Below, piece after piece: positions 1 to 5,238 of a stretch of 5,374 nt of DNA. Every line of letters starts with the position of its first letter. Positions within the stretch are counted from its first letter, which is position 1. Origin of the DNA: Lachnospiraceae bacterium (GTDB lineage: Bacteria > Bacillota > Clostridia > Lachnospirales > Lachnospiraceae); assembly GCA_017476305.1 (NCBI GenBank), contig JAFVAA010000293.1, forward strand, positions 1 through 5,374. Reading direction: 5' to 3'. The position numbers were made by a program, and so were the translations under genes. The notes beneath the pieces are model-generated. The model worked only from the letters and a program-made list of their open reading frames with translations, did not search any database and was not told where the DNA came from.

Positions 1-1170
1 GAGCGAAAGAAGGAAAAAAAGAATCCGCCACTTTTATTCAATCTGGCAGAGCTTCAGAATACCTGCTCGAAGTTATTTAAAATCAGCCCGGATGAGACCT
101 TGAAAATTGTTCAGGAGCTTTATGAAAAGAAGCTGGTTACCTATCCGAGAACGGATGCCAGAGTATTGTCCAGTGCCGTTGCAAAGGAAATCCATAAAAA
201 TATTCAAGGGCTAAAGAATTTTCCCCTCGTACAGGGAATTCCTGATTATATTCTGGAAGGAAAACGCTATGCAGGACTTAGTAAGACCAGATACGTAAAT
301 GATAAGCAGATTACGGATCACTACGCAATCATACCGACGGGACAGGGCTTTGGAGCTCTACGGAGTGTCAGCAGCACCGCGGCAAAGGTTTATGAGGTCA
401 TCGTGAGGCGGTTCCTATGTATCTTTTATCCACCCGCAGAATATATGAAGCTTGCCTTAACAGTGGAAAAAGGGGGTGAGTCTTTCTTCGCAGGCTTTAA
501 GGTAATGACAGAAGCAGGTTATCTTTCTATAGCAAATGCTTCTTTTTCGAAGAAAAGAACAGAGGATATTCCATCGGAAAATTCAGACGAGGAAGAAAAA
601 GAGGTTTCCGGACAAAAGGGCAGCTCCATTATAGAGGCGTTTAAAAAACTGAAAAAAGGAACTGAGATTTCCATGACGGAGATGACGGTCAAAGAAGGAG
701 AAACCTCCCCGCCAAAAAGATACAATTCCGGTTCTATCGTATTGGCCATGGAAAATGCCGGGCAGCTGATAGATGACGAAGAACTGCGTGCTCAGATCAA
801 GGGAAGCGGAATAGGTACAAGTGCCACCAGAGCTGAAATTTTAAGCAAACTGATCCATAATAAATATCTGAACCTGAATAAAAAGACACAGATCATCACG
901 CCGGAGCTTTTAGGGGAAATGATCTATGATGTCGTCAGTATTTCGATGAAATCCCTTTTAAATCCGAAACTTACGGCGAGCTGGGAACTGGGGCTTACCC
1001 AGGTGGAGGAGGGGAAAATCTCAGAGGATGAATATATGGAAAAACTGGATGCTTTTATCCACAAGCGTGTCGATTCTGTCAAACAGACGAATTATAATCA
1101 GATGCTGCAGAGGATGTTCGCACAGGATGCGGCATATTATAAAACCGGTATCAGGAAGAAAAAAGCATGA
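1..1170 (+). CDS. topB: DNA topoisomerase III (type IA), C-terminal part; 5' end outside window
   Basis: The first 389 codons visible belong to a type IA topoisomerase, which passes one DNA strand through a transient break using a 5'-phosphotyrosine link. The reading frame is already open at base 1, so the N-terminal TOPRIM domain must lie upstream; family members are usually about 600-700 residues. Seen directly: the catalytic-tyrosine motif TYPRTD (Tyr48 of the visible part, bases 142-144), the conserved DHYAIIPT (about 106-113), PPKRYNSGSIVLAMENAG, and GIGTSATRAEI (270-280), ending with the TASWELGLTQVEEGKIS segment. An acidic, low-complexity stretch (about 192-208, SDEEEKE) probably forms a surface loop. 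No cysteine zinc-finger repeats follow, unlike chromosomal TopA; this fits the TopB types carried on Firmicute conjugative elements. Rare-type arginine codons (AGA, AGG, CGG) are common. Family assignment is firm; the mobile-element origin is inference. Confidence 0.93.
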   Translation, partial: ERKKEKKNPPLLFNLAELQNTCSKLFKISPDETLKIVQELYEKKLVTYPRTDARVLSSAVAKEIHKNIQGLKNFPLVQGIPDYILEGKRYAGLSKTRYVNDKQITDHYAIIPTGQGFGALRSVSSTAAKVYEVIVRRFLCIFYPPAEYMKLALTVEKGGESFFAGFKVMTEAGYLSIANASFSKKRTEDIPSENSDEEEKEVSGQKGSSIIEAFKKLKKGTEISMTEMTVKEGETSPPKRYNSGSIVLAMENAGQLIDDEELRAQIKGSGIGTSATRAEILSKLIHNKYLNLNKKTQIITPELLGEMIYDVVSISMKSLLNPKLTASWELGLTQVEEGKISEDEYMEKLDAFIHKRVDSVKQTNYNQMLQRMFAQDAAYYKTGIRKKKA

Positions 1171-1241
1171 CAGTATGGTTAGCCACTATACGGCATGTGA
1201 CTGGCGCAGGATTTCTGGTGAAATGGAAGTAAATTTCGTTA

Positions 1242-1344
1242 AGGAACTGTCACAAAATAACCTGCAATATTTTGCAAGCAGAAATACCTTTTACGCAAGC
1301 ATTTCAGCTTGCAAAACAGCAGGTTTTAATTTGTGACAGTTCCT
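1242..1344. repeat. 103-base imperfect palindrome (fold-back repeat) between topB and the acyltransferase gene
   Basis: AGGAACTGTCACAAA (1242-1256) is perfectly complementary to 1330-1344. The pairing continues inward with AACCTGC (1259-1265) against GCAGGTT (1319-1325), then TTTTGCAAGC (1270-1279) against GCTTGCAAAA (1307-1316), and then GAAAT (1281-1285) against ATTTC (1301-1305). This leaves a loop of about 15 bases. Transcribed RNA would form one long interrupted hairpin. No T-tract follows, so it is a poor intrinsic terminator. The size, symmetry and intergenic position resemble dispersed palindromic repeats or MITE-like units. I see no convincing target duplication at its edges. It ends 16 bases before the downstream Shine-Dalgarno, so it would not hide that site directly. 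Confidence 0.75.
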
Positions 1345-1374
1345 AATGAGTATAAAAAAGAAAGGAATTGTATT

Positions 1375-2046
1375 ATGTACGAAAATTTAAAGAACAAAAA
1401 TTTATTTAATATGGATGAAACGATTGCAAAAGATATTTTTGAAGATTCCGAATTTCCATGGGAGATTCTTCCGAAGATAAAGGATTTTATCATAGGACTG
1501 GGAGAAAGCCTTCCGAAAGAGGAGTATGAGGAAAGAGAAGAACATGTCTGGGTGGCAAAATCGGCAAAAATCTATCCGACGGCAACCATTCTGGCTCCCT
1601 GTATCATAGGGAAAAACACAGAGGTGAGACCGGGGGCATTTATCCGGGGAAATGCCATTGTCGGTGAAAATTGTGTCGTAGGAAATTCTACGGAGCTAAA
1701 AAACGTGCTTTTATTTAATAATGTACAGGTTCCTCACTATAATTATGTGGGTGATTCCATCCTTGGCTACAAATCCCATATGGGAGCAGGCTCGATTACC
1801 TCTAATGTAAAATCGGATAAAACAAATATCACGATTCGCTATGAGGGCGATAAGATTCAGACGGGCTTAAAGAAAATGGGAGCGATTCTCGGCAATTTTG
1901 TGGAAATCGGCTGTGGAACCGTCATGAATCCGGGAACGATCATCGGAAGTAATACGAATGTGTATCCGCTTTCCATGACGAGAGGATACATCCCGAAGGG
2001 AAGTATCTATAAAAGGCAGGGAGAGGTTGTGGAAAAGACGTATTGA
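1375..2046 (+). CDS. Left-handed beta-helix (hexapeptide-repeat) acyltransferase, GlmU C-terminal-like
   Basis: A 223-residue protein. After an N-terminal segment of about 60 residues rich in Glu and Lys, it carries imperfect hexapeptide repeats (about 64-205) with the usual aliphatic-G-x-x pattern, the signature of a left-handed parallel beta-helix. VPHYNYVGDSILG (119-131) and GAGSITSNV (137-145) match the region of GlmU that binds acetyl-CoA and contains the catalytic histidine; His121 (bases 1735-1737) is in the matching position. The GlmU N-terminal uridylyltransferase domain is absent, so pyrophosphorylase activity is unlikely even though such proteins are often labelled that way. Probable role: cytosolic acetyl transfer to a sugar phosphate or nucleotide sugar, substrate unknown. 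ATG 1375 is chosen because AAAGGA (1361-1366) sits 8 bases upstream; the in-frame GTG at 1333 lies inside the palindrome. It appears monocistronic. Confidence 0.85.
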   Translation: MYENLKNKNLFNMDETIAKDIFEDSEFPWEILPKIKDFIIGLGESLPKEEYEEREEHVWVAKSAKIYPTATILAPCIIGKNTEVRPGAFIRGNAIVGENCVVGNSTELKNVLLFNNVQVPHYNYVGDSILGYKSHMGAGSITSNVKSDKTNITIRYEGDKIQTGLKKMGAILGNFVEIGCGTVMNPGTIIGSNTNVYPLSMTRGYIPKGSIYKRQGEVVEKTY

Positions 2047-2070
2047 ACGGTCATCCTGCTTACTTAAAAC

Positions 2071-2078
2071 CTAAATTT
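2071..2078. repeat. Left copy of the 8-base target-site duplication
   Basis: CTAAATTT directly precedes the left terminal inverted repeat; the identical octamer at 2313-2320 directly follows the right one. The preceding C is also shared (2070 and 2312), but 2312 is the last base of the inverted repeat, so 8 bases is the most consistent reading. Confidence 0.75.
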
Positions 2079-2312
2079 GTTACCCTTCACACAGCAGTGG
2101 CATTTCGTTAAAATCTTGAACGGAAACTGCACTCTGTATACTTGTTTCAGAGACACGCTCTCGCTTGATTCGCCTACGCAGCGGTACATAAAGCACCAAA
2201 ATACGGTGCTTAAGTACCGGCGGTCTCATACAGTCTCTTCAACAAGTATACAGATTACAGTTTCCTATTTTAACATTCTGGCTAAAAATGCCACTGCCGT
2301 GTGAAGGGTAAC
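2079..2312. mobile_element. MITE-like fold-back insertion, 234 bases, 14-base terminal inverted repeats, 8-base target duplication
   Basis: The element begins GTTACCCTTCACAC (2079-2092) and ends with its exact complement (2299-2312). Including one mismatch the terminal match runs to 27 bases per side. A second paired block, 2122-2146 against 2241-2265, matches at 23 of 25 positions, and the centre folds as AAGCACC (2191-2197) against GGTGCTT (2205-2211) with CGGTAC/GTACCG outside it. Nearly the whole unit can therefore form one hairpin or cruciform. CTAAATTT flanks it on both sides (2071-2078 and 2313-2320), as expected of an insertion-generated duplication. It has no coding capacity for a transposase, so it would need one in trans. 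An 8-base duplication occurs in several IS families (for example IS66, IS256, ISL3); I cannot assign one. As RNA followed by a T-rich stretch (2318-2328) it may also terminate transcription from the acyltransferase gene. Confidence 0.82.
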
Positions 2313-2320
2313 CTAAATTT
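2313..2320. repeat. Right copy of the 8-base target-site duplication
   Basis: CTAAATTT follows the right terminal inverted repeat and is identical to 2071-2078. Deleting one copy and the 234-base element would restore a simple A+T-rich intergenic sequence between the acyltransferase gene and the promoter region of the scaffold operon. Confidence 0.75.
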
Positions 2321-2351
2321 ATTTTTTATGGTAATTTCTTATAAAAAAGAG

Positions 2352-2380
2352 TAGACGAAATGCTATTTTTGTCCTAAAAT
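2352..2380 (+). promoter_or_regulatory. Candidate distal sigma-A promoter (P1) for the scaffold/GGGtGRT operon
   Basis: TAGACG (2352-2357) as -35, a 17-base spacer and TAAAAT (2375-2380) as -10. The -35 is a moderate match (4 of 6 to TTGACA). A perfect 7-base inverted repeat overlaps the -10 (2363-2382). Assigned by pattern only. Confidence 0.4.
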
Positions 2381-2382
2381 AG
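2363..2382. promoter_or_regulatory. Operator-like inverted repeat overlapping candidate promoter P1
   Basis: CTATTTT (2363-2369) and AAAATAG (2376-2382) are exact complements separated by six bases (TGTCCT). The dyad covers the spacer and -10 hexamer of the distal candidate promoter, where a repressor would act. I do not recognise it as a known box. In A+T-rich DNA a chance dyad of this size is possible. Confidence 0.35.
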
Positions 2383-2427
2383 TATATAGAACTGCGTAAG
2401 GAACTGGAATGTATTTTTTACTCACTG

Positions 2428-2456
2428 TAGACGAGGGTTCAGCAGCCTTTTATACA
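2428..2456 (+). promoter_or_regulatory. Candidate proximal sigma-A promoter (P2) for the scaffold/GGGtGRT operon
   Basis: TAGACG (2428-2433), a 17-base spacer and TATACA (2451-2456), a 5-of-6 match to TATAAT. The -35 octamer GTAGACGA is identical to that of the distal candidate 76 bases upstream. Initiation near 2463 would give a leader of about 73 bases before the scaffold start codon. Confidence 0.45.
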
Positions 2457-2535
2457 GAGTGTGTTTTTCGGGTATGGTACATATTTTCCTTGTTTCTGCG
2501 CGGAAATAAGCATAATTGAAAGGAGTAGTCTTATA

Positions 2536-3228
2536 ATGATTTACACACAGGAAGTTCAAAACATGTGTCCGGTTGCTAAGGGTGCTAAGCACGAGCCGGC
2601 TCCAATCCCAGAAGAAGGAAAGTGGGTACATTCTAAAAAAATCGAAGATATTTCCGGTTTTACTCATGGTGTAGGCTGGTGTGCACCACAGCAGGGTGCC
2701 TGTAAATTATCTTTGAATGTCAAGGACGGTATCATCGAGGAGGCTCTAATAGAGACGATCGGATGCTCCGGTATGACGCACTCTGCAGCGATGGCAGCGG
2801 AAATCCTGCAGGGAAAGACCATTTTAGAGGCTTTAAATACAGACCTCGTATGTGATGCCATCAATACTGCCATGAGAGAGCTGTTCTTACAGATTGTCTA
2901 TGGTCGTACCCAGAGTGCATTCTCTGATGATGGACTTGCCGTAGGTGCTGGCTTGGAGGATTTAGGAAAGGGACTTCGTTCCCAGGTAGGTACGATGTAC
3001 GCTACGAAAGAAAAGGGAGTTCGTTACTTAGAGATGGCAGAAGGCTATGTCACAGGCATCGCTTTAGACGAAGATAACGAAGTAATCGGATATCAGTTCG
3101 TTTCCCTTGGAAAGATGACTGACTTCATCAAAAAAGGAGATGATCCGAACACTGCATGGGAAAAAGCTAAAGGTCAGTATGGACGTGTTGACGATGCAGT
3201 AAAGATCATCGATCCCCGTCAGGAATAA
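2536..3228 (+). CDS. NifU/IscU-like iron-sulfur cluster scaffold protein, partner of the GGGtGRT protein
   Basis: A 230-residue cytosolic protein. Residues about 40-125 align by eye with the NifU/IscU scaffold fold: ACKLSLNVKDGIIEEALIETIGCSGMTHSAA resembles the KLQIKV-(N/D)-GIIEDA...YGCGSAIASS part of IscU, with Cys77 at the conserved second cysteine. Other cysteines are 11, 49, 56 and 106. Cys56 and Cys106 lie near, not exactly at, the canonical first and third ligands, and the third does not sit in an HCS motif. A segment from about 140 to 230, absent from IscU, follows and contains no cysteine. Likely role: holding or transferring an Fe-S cluster or related metal centre. ATG 2536 is chosen with AAAGGAG (2519-2525) 10 bases upstream; Met10 (base 2563) is an alternative. 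The next gene starts 23 bases after the stop, so the two are probably co-transcribed. Five of six arginines use CGT, which suggests high expression. Confidence 0.82.
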   Translation: MIYTQEVQNMCPVAKGAKHEPAPIPEEGKWVHSKKIEDISGFTHGVGWCAPQQGACKLSLNVKDGIIEEALIETIGCSGMTHSAAMAAEILQGKTILEALNTDLVCDAINTAMRELFLQIVYGRTQSAFSDDGLAVGAGLEDLGKGLRSQVGTMYATKEKGVRYLEMAEGYVTGIALDEDNEVIGYQFVSLGKMTDFIKKGDDPNTAWEKAKGQYGRVDDAVKIIDPRQE

Positions 3229-3251
3229 AATAGAAAGGAGAATGAACGAAC

Positions 3252-4262
3252 ATGGCTTTATTTGAATCATATGAAAGAAGAATTGACCAGATTAATGCCG
3301 TACTGAAAAATTACGGTATCGGCTCTATTGAAGAAGCTGAAAAAATCACAAAGGACGCTGGACTGAATGTATATGACTTAGTAAAGGGAATCCAGCCAAT
3401 CTGTTTTGAAAATGCATGCTGGGCATATACAGTAGGTGCAGCCATCGCAATCAAAAAAGACTGCCGTCGTGCAGCAGATGCTGCTGCAGCTATCGGTGAG
3501 GGACTTCAGGCATTCTGTATCCCTGGTTCTGTAGCAGATCACCGTAAGGTAGGTTTAGGACATGGAAATTTAGGAAAGATGCTTTTAGAGGAGGAGACGG
3601 AGTGCTTCTGTTTCCTCGCAGGACATGAATCCTTTGCAGCAGCAGAGGGTGCCATCGGTATCGCTGAGAAGGCAAATAAGGTTCGTAAGAAACCGCTTCG
3701 CGTCATCTTAAACGGTTTAGGAAAGGATGCTGCACAGATTATTTCCCGTATCAACGGCTTTACCTTCGTAGAAACCGAGTATGACTATAAGACAGCAGAG
3801 TTAAAGGTAAAATATGAGAAGGCATATTCTAACGGGCTTCGTGCTACGGTTAAGTGCTACGGTGCAGATGATGTACAGGAGGGTGTAGCCATCATGCACA
3901 AGGAGAACGTAGGTGTTTCCATCACAGGTAACTCTACGAACCCTACCCGTTTCCAGCATCCGGTAGCAGGTACGTATAAGAAAGAGTGCATCGATCAGGG
4001 AAAGAAGTATTTCTCTGTCGCTTCCGGTGGTGGTACAGGCCGTACCTTGCATCCGGATAACATGGCTGCAGGTCCTGCTTACTATGGTATGACAGATACG
4101 TTAGGACGTATGCACAGTGATGCACAGTTCGCGGGATCTTCTTCTGTACCGGCTCACGTAGAAATGATGGGACTGATCGGAATGGGAAATAATCCGATGG
4201 TAGGTGCCACTGTGGCAGTAGCAGTATCCGTGGAGGAAGCTGCGAATGCAGGGAAGTTCTAG
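3252..4262 (+). CDS. GGGtGRT-family protein of unknown function
   Basis: A 336-residue protein with the family-defining GGGTGRT at residues 259-265 (bases 4026-4046), within VASGGGTGRTLHPDNMAAGP. The length matches my recollection of the family (about 330). No signal peptide or transmembrane segment is evident, so it is probably cytosolic. Eight cysteines occur (51, 56, 71, 89, 118, 120, 202, 246), including C51-x4-C56 and a C118-x-C120 pair in EECECF-like context, plus glycine-rich and His-containing stretches such as GLGHGNLGK (101-109). No established activity is known to me; I infer a role linked to iron-sulfur or thiol chemistry because the gene follows a NifU-like scaffold by 23 bases. 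ATG 3252 has AAAGGAG (3234-3240) 11 bases upstream. Nine of twelve arginines use CGT, unlike the flanking genes, consistent with abundant expression. Family identity is confident; function is open. Confidence 0.9.
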   Translation: MALFESYERRIDQINAVLKNYGIGSIEEAEKITKDAGLNVYDLVKGIQPICFENACWAYTVGAAIAIKKDCRRAADAAAAIGEGLQAFCIPGSVADHRKVGLGHGNLGKMLLEEETECFCFLAGHESFAAAEGAIGIAEKANKVRKKPLRVILNGLGKDAAQIISRINGFTFVETEYDYKTAELKVKYEKAYSNGLRATVKCYGADDVQEGVAIMHKENVGVSITGNSTNPTRFQHPVAGTYKKECIDQGKKYFSVASGGGTGRTLHPDNMAAGPAYYGMTDTLGRMHSDAQFAGSSSVPAHVEMMGLIGMGNNPMVGATVAVAVSVEEAANAGKF

Positions 4263-4301
4263 GAAATAGTGAGTTTAGTAGAAAAAAAATTGGCAGGATA
4301 C

Positions 4302-4330
4302 TTGAAATGACAAGTACCCCATGATATACT
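4302..4330 (+). promoter_or_regulatory. Strong candidate extended -10 promoter downstream of the GGGtGRT gene
   Basis: TTGAAA (4302-4307), a 17-base spacer and TATACT (4325-4330), preceded by TGA (4322-4324), which makes an extended -10. No gene starts close behind it: the next start codon is at 4577, beyond a terminator. It therefore appears to drive a short untranslated RNA. Confidence 0.55.
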
Positions 4331-4336
4331 CTACAA

Positions 4337-4460
4337 TGTACCGAAGGTACAATAGAAAGGCAATCAGATGTGATTCTCTCTGATTTTTGCCCTCAGTTTG
4401 AGAATTTATTAGAAATAGCATCCTAAACTTTAGGCGGTAGAGGATGCTATTTCTTTTTGT
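4337..4460 (+). ncRNA. Candidate small RNA (about 124 nt) ending at an intrinsic terminator
   Basis: A promoter-like sequence ending at 4330 predicts initiation near 4337, and a strong terminator ends near 4460. In between the RNA could form GTACC-GAA-GGTAC (4338-4350), a second hairpin pairing GGCAATCAGA (4359-4368) with 4379-4391 across a small bulge, and the terminator stem. No ribosome binding site followed by a sizeable ORF is visible. It does not match a riboswitch or housekeeping RNA class that I can recognise. The alternatives are the 3' untranslated region of the GGGtGRT operon, or a leader with an attenuator for the HAD gene, although that gene has its own promoter candidate. Confidence 0.4.
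4411..4460 (+). terminator. Rho-independent terminator
   Basis: AGAAATAGCATCCT (4411-4424) pairs perfectly with AGGATGCTATTTCT (4441-4454), a 14-bp stem with a 16-base loop, followed by TTTTGTTGTT. It would end transcripts from the scaffold/GGGtGRT operon and from the candidate promoter at 4302-4330. Within it, CCTAAA (4422-4427) can instead pair with TTTAGG (4429-4434), a small competing hairpin. Confidence 0.9.
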
Positions 4461-4519
4461 TGTTATGACTGTCTTTGTATGATAAGATAATATGAAAAAT
4501 AATTGCAAAATTTAAATGA

Positions 4520-4549
4520 TTGACATGGCGTTTTGCAAGCGCCTATATG
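4520..4549 (+). promoter_or_regulatory. Sigma-A promoter for the HAD phosphatase gene
   Basis: A perfect TTGACA (4520-4525), an 18-base spacer and TATATG (4544-4549, 4 of 6). Initiation near 4556 would leave a leader of about 20 bases containing only the Shine-Dalgarno. A G+C-rich palindrome fills the spacer. Confidence 0.6.
4527..4543. promoter_or_regulatory. Operator-like 17-base dyad in the promoter spacer
   Basis: GGCGTTTTGCAAGCGCC pairs GGCG with CGCC and continues inward with one T-G mismatch and two T-A pairs around a TGC centre. It lies exactly between the -35 and -10 hexamers, where a repressor would block RNA polymerase. It is G+C-rich against an A+T-rich background. It does not fit the CcpA cre consensus as I know it; the regulator is unknown. 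Confidence 0.4.
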
Positions 4550-4576
4550 TGTTTTTTTCAGAAAGGAGACGCAACA

Positions 4577-5230
4577 ATGTACACTAAAGTAAAAGCATAT
4601 AAAAACATTATTTTAGATGTAGATGGAACCTTATGGAATACGACGGAGGTGGTCGCCAGAGCATGGAATCAGGCAATTACGGAAGAGGGACATAGTCATG
4701 TGAGGGTGGATGCGGAAGGCTTAAAAAAGCAGTTCGGGAAGCCTATGGATGTAATCGCTGCCAATCTCTTTACCGATGTAACTCCGGAAATCCGTGCAAA
4801 GCTTTTAGAGGACTGTTGTGCAAAGGAGCAGCAGGCACTGATGGAAACTACAGAAAATTTAAGATATCCACATGTAAAGGAAACCATTCAGAAATTAAAA
4901 GACGAAAAGAATTGCAGGCTTTTTATCGTCAGTAATTGCCAGACCGGATATATTGAATTAGTAATCGAGAAAAACGGTCTGGAAGATTTTATTTCAGACT
5001 TCGAATGCTTTGGAAACACGAAGAAACCGAAAGGTGAAAATATCTCATTTATTTGTGAACGAAATCGGTTAAAGAAAGAGGAAACGGTTTATGTAGGGGA
5101 TACGATAGGAGATAAAGAAGCTGCAGAAGCTGCGAAAATCGGATTTATCTATGCTGCTTATGGATTTGGTGATGTGAGAGGGACAGATATTCTGATTAAC
5201 GAATTTCAGGAATTGTTAGAGTTTTTTTAA
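4577..5230 (+). CDS. HAD-superfamily phosphatase (phosphoglycolate phosphatase-like)
   Basis: A 217-residue cytosolic hydrolase with all four HAD motifs: I, DVDGT with nucleophile Asp14 and acid/base Asp16; II, IVSN with Ser119; III, the lysine of KKPKG (Lys150); IV, VYVGDTIGD with Asp175 and Asp179 for magnesium binding. An alpha-helical cap lies between motifs I and II (about 20-95), as in the phosphoglycolate phosphatase / beta-phosphoglucomutase group (subfamily I). It should remove phosphate from a small metabolite; the substrate cannot be read from the sequence. ATG 4577 is chosen because AAAGGAG (4562-4568) precedes it by 8 bases; the in-frame TTG at 4520 is part of the -35 element. 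The gene has its own promoter and a terminator upstream, so it appears to be transcribed separately from the GGGtGRT operon. Arginine codons are mixed (AGA, AGG, CGA, CGG), suggesting ordinary expression. Confidence 0.9.
   Translation: MYTKVKAYKNIILDVDGTLWNTTEVVARAWNQAITEEGHSHVRVDAEGLKKQFGKPMDVIAANLFTDVTPEIRAKLLEDCCAKEQQALMETTENLRYPHVKETIQKLKDEKNCRLFIVSNCQTGYIELVIEKNGLEDFISDFECFGNTKKPKGENISFICERNRLKKEETVYVGDTIGDKEAAEAAKIGFIYAAYGFGDVRGTDILINEFQELLEFF
5197..5228 (+). terminator. Weak possible terminator overlapping the 3' end of the HAD gene
   Basis: TAAC-G-AATT (5197-5205) can pair with AATTGTTA (5211-5218) across a five-base loop with one bulged G, followed by GAG and seven T residues (5222-5228). 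The stem is A+T-rich and has a bulge, so it may be inefficient. No better terminator is visible before the window ends. Confidence 0.3.
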
Positions 5231-5238
5231 TTTATTGA

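Noticed and set aside
1028..1336. ORF of 102 codons overlapping the end of topB and the first palindrome
   Set aside because: It is out of frame with the clearly conserved topoisomerase, shows no recognisable motif, has no Shine-Dalgarno, and its second half is built from the palindrome.
1333..1374. Upstream GTG start for the acyltransferase
   Set aside because: It lies inside the palindrome arm with no ribosome binding site; ATG 1375 has AAAGGA at good spacing.
2077..2304. 75-codon ORF within the 234-base fold-back element
   Set aside because: It spans both arms of an inverted repeat, shows no protein features or ribosome binding site, and is too short for a transposase.
1241..2409. Shared AAGGAACTG at 1241-1249 and 2398-2406
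   Set aside because: The match is only nine to ten bases, and the second copy is not part of a palindrome; chance is likely.
2461..2535. GTG start that would add 25 residues to the scaffold protein
   Set aside because: The extension is Phe/Cys-rich and unlike the family; ATG 2536 has an AAAGGAG site.
2422..2667. 81-codon reverse-strand ORF over the scaffold leader
   Set aside because: It overlaps the promoter region and the start of a confident gene, with no motif or ribosome binding site support.
3490..4125. Several 60-83 codon reverse-strand ORFs opposite the GGGtGRT gene
   Set aside because: They are opposite-strand shadows of a strongly codon-biased gene and have no features of their own.
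4336..4383. Possible 15-codon leader peptide starting at ATG 4336
   Set aside because: The ATG coincides with the predicted transcription start, so no ribosome binding site could precede it.
4263..4460. Known riboswitch or T-box leader
   Set aside because: I could not match conserved elements of any riboswitch or T-box class to this sequence.
4275..4508. 77-codon reverse-strand ORF in the region after the GGGtGRT gene
   Set aside because: It is read through the terminator hairpin and A+T-rich non-coding sequence, without motif or ribosome binding site.
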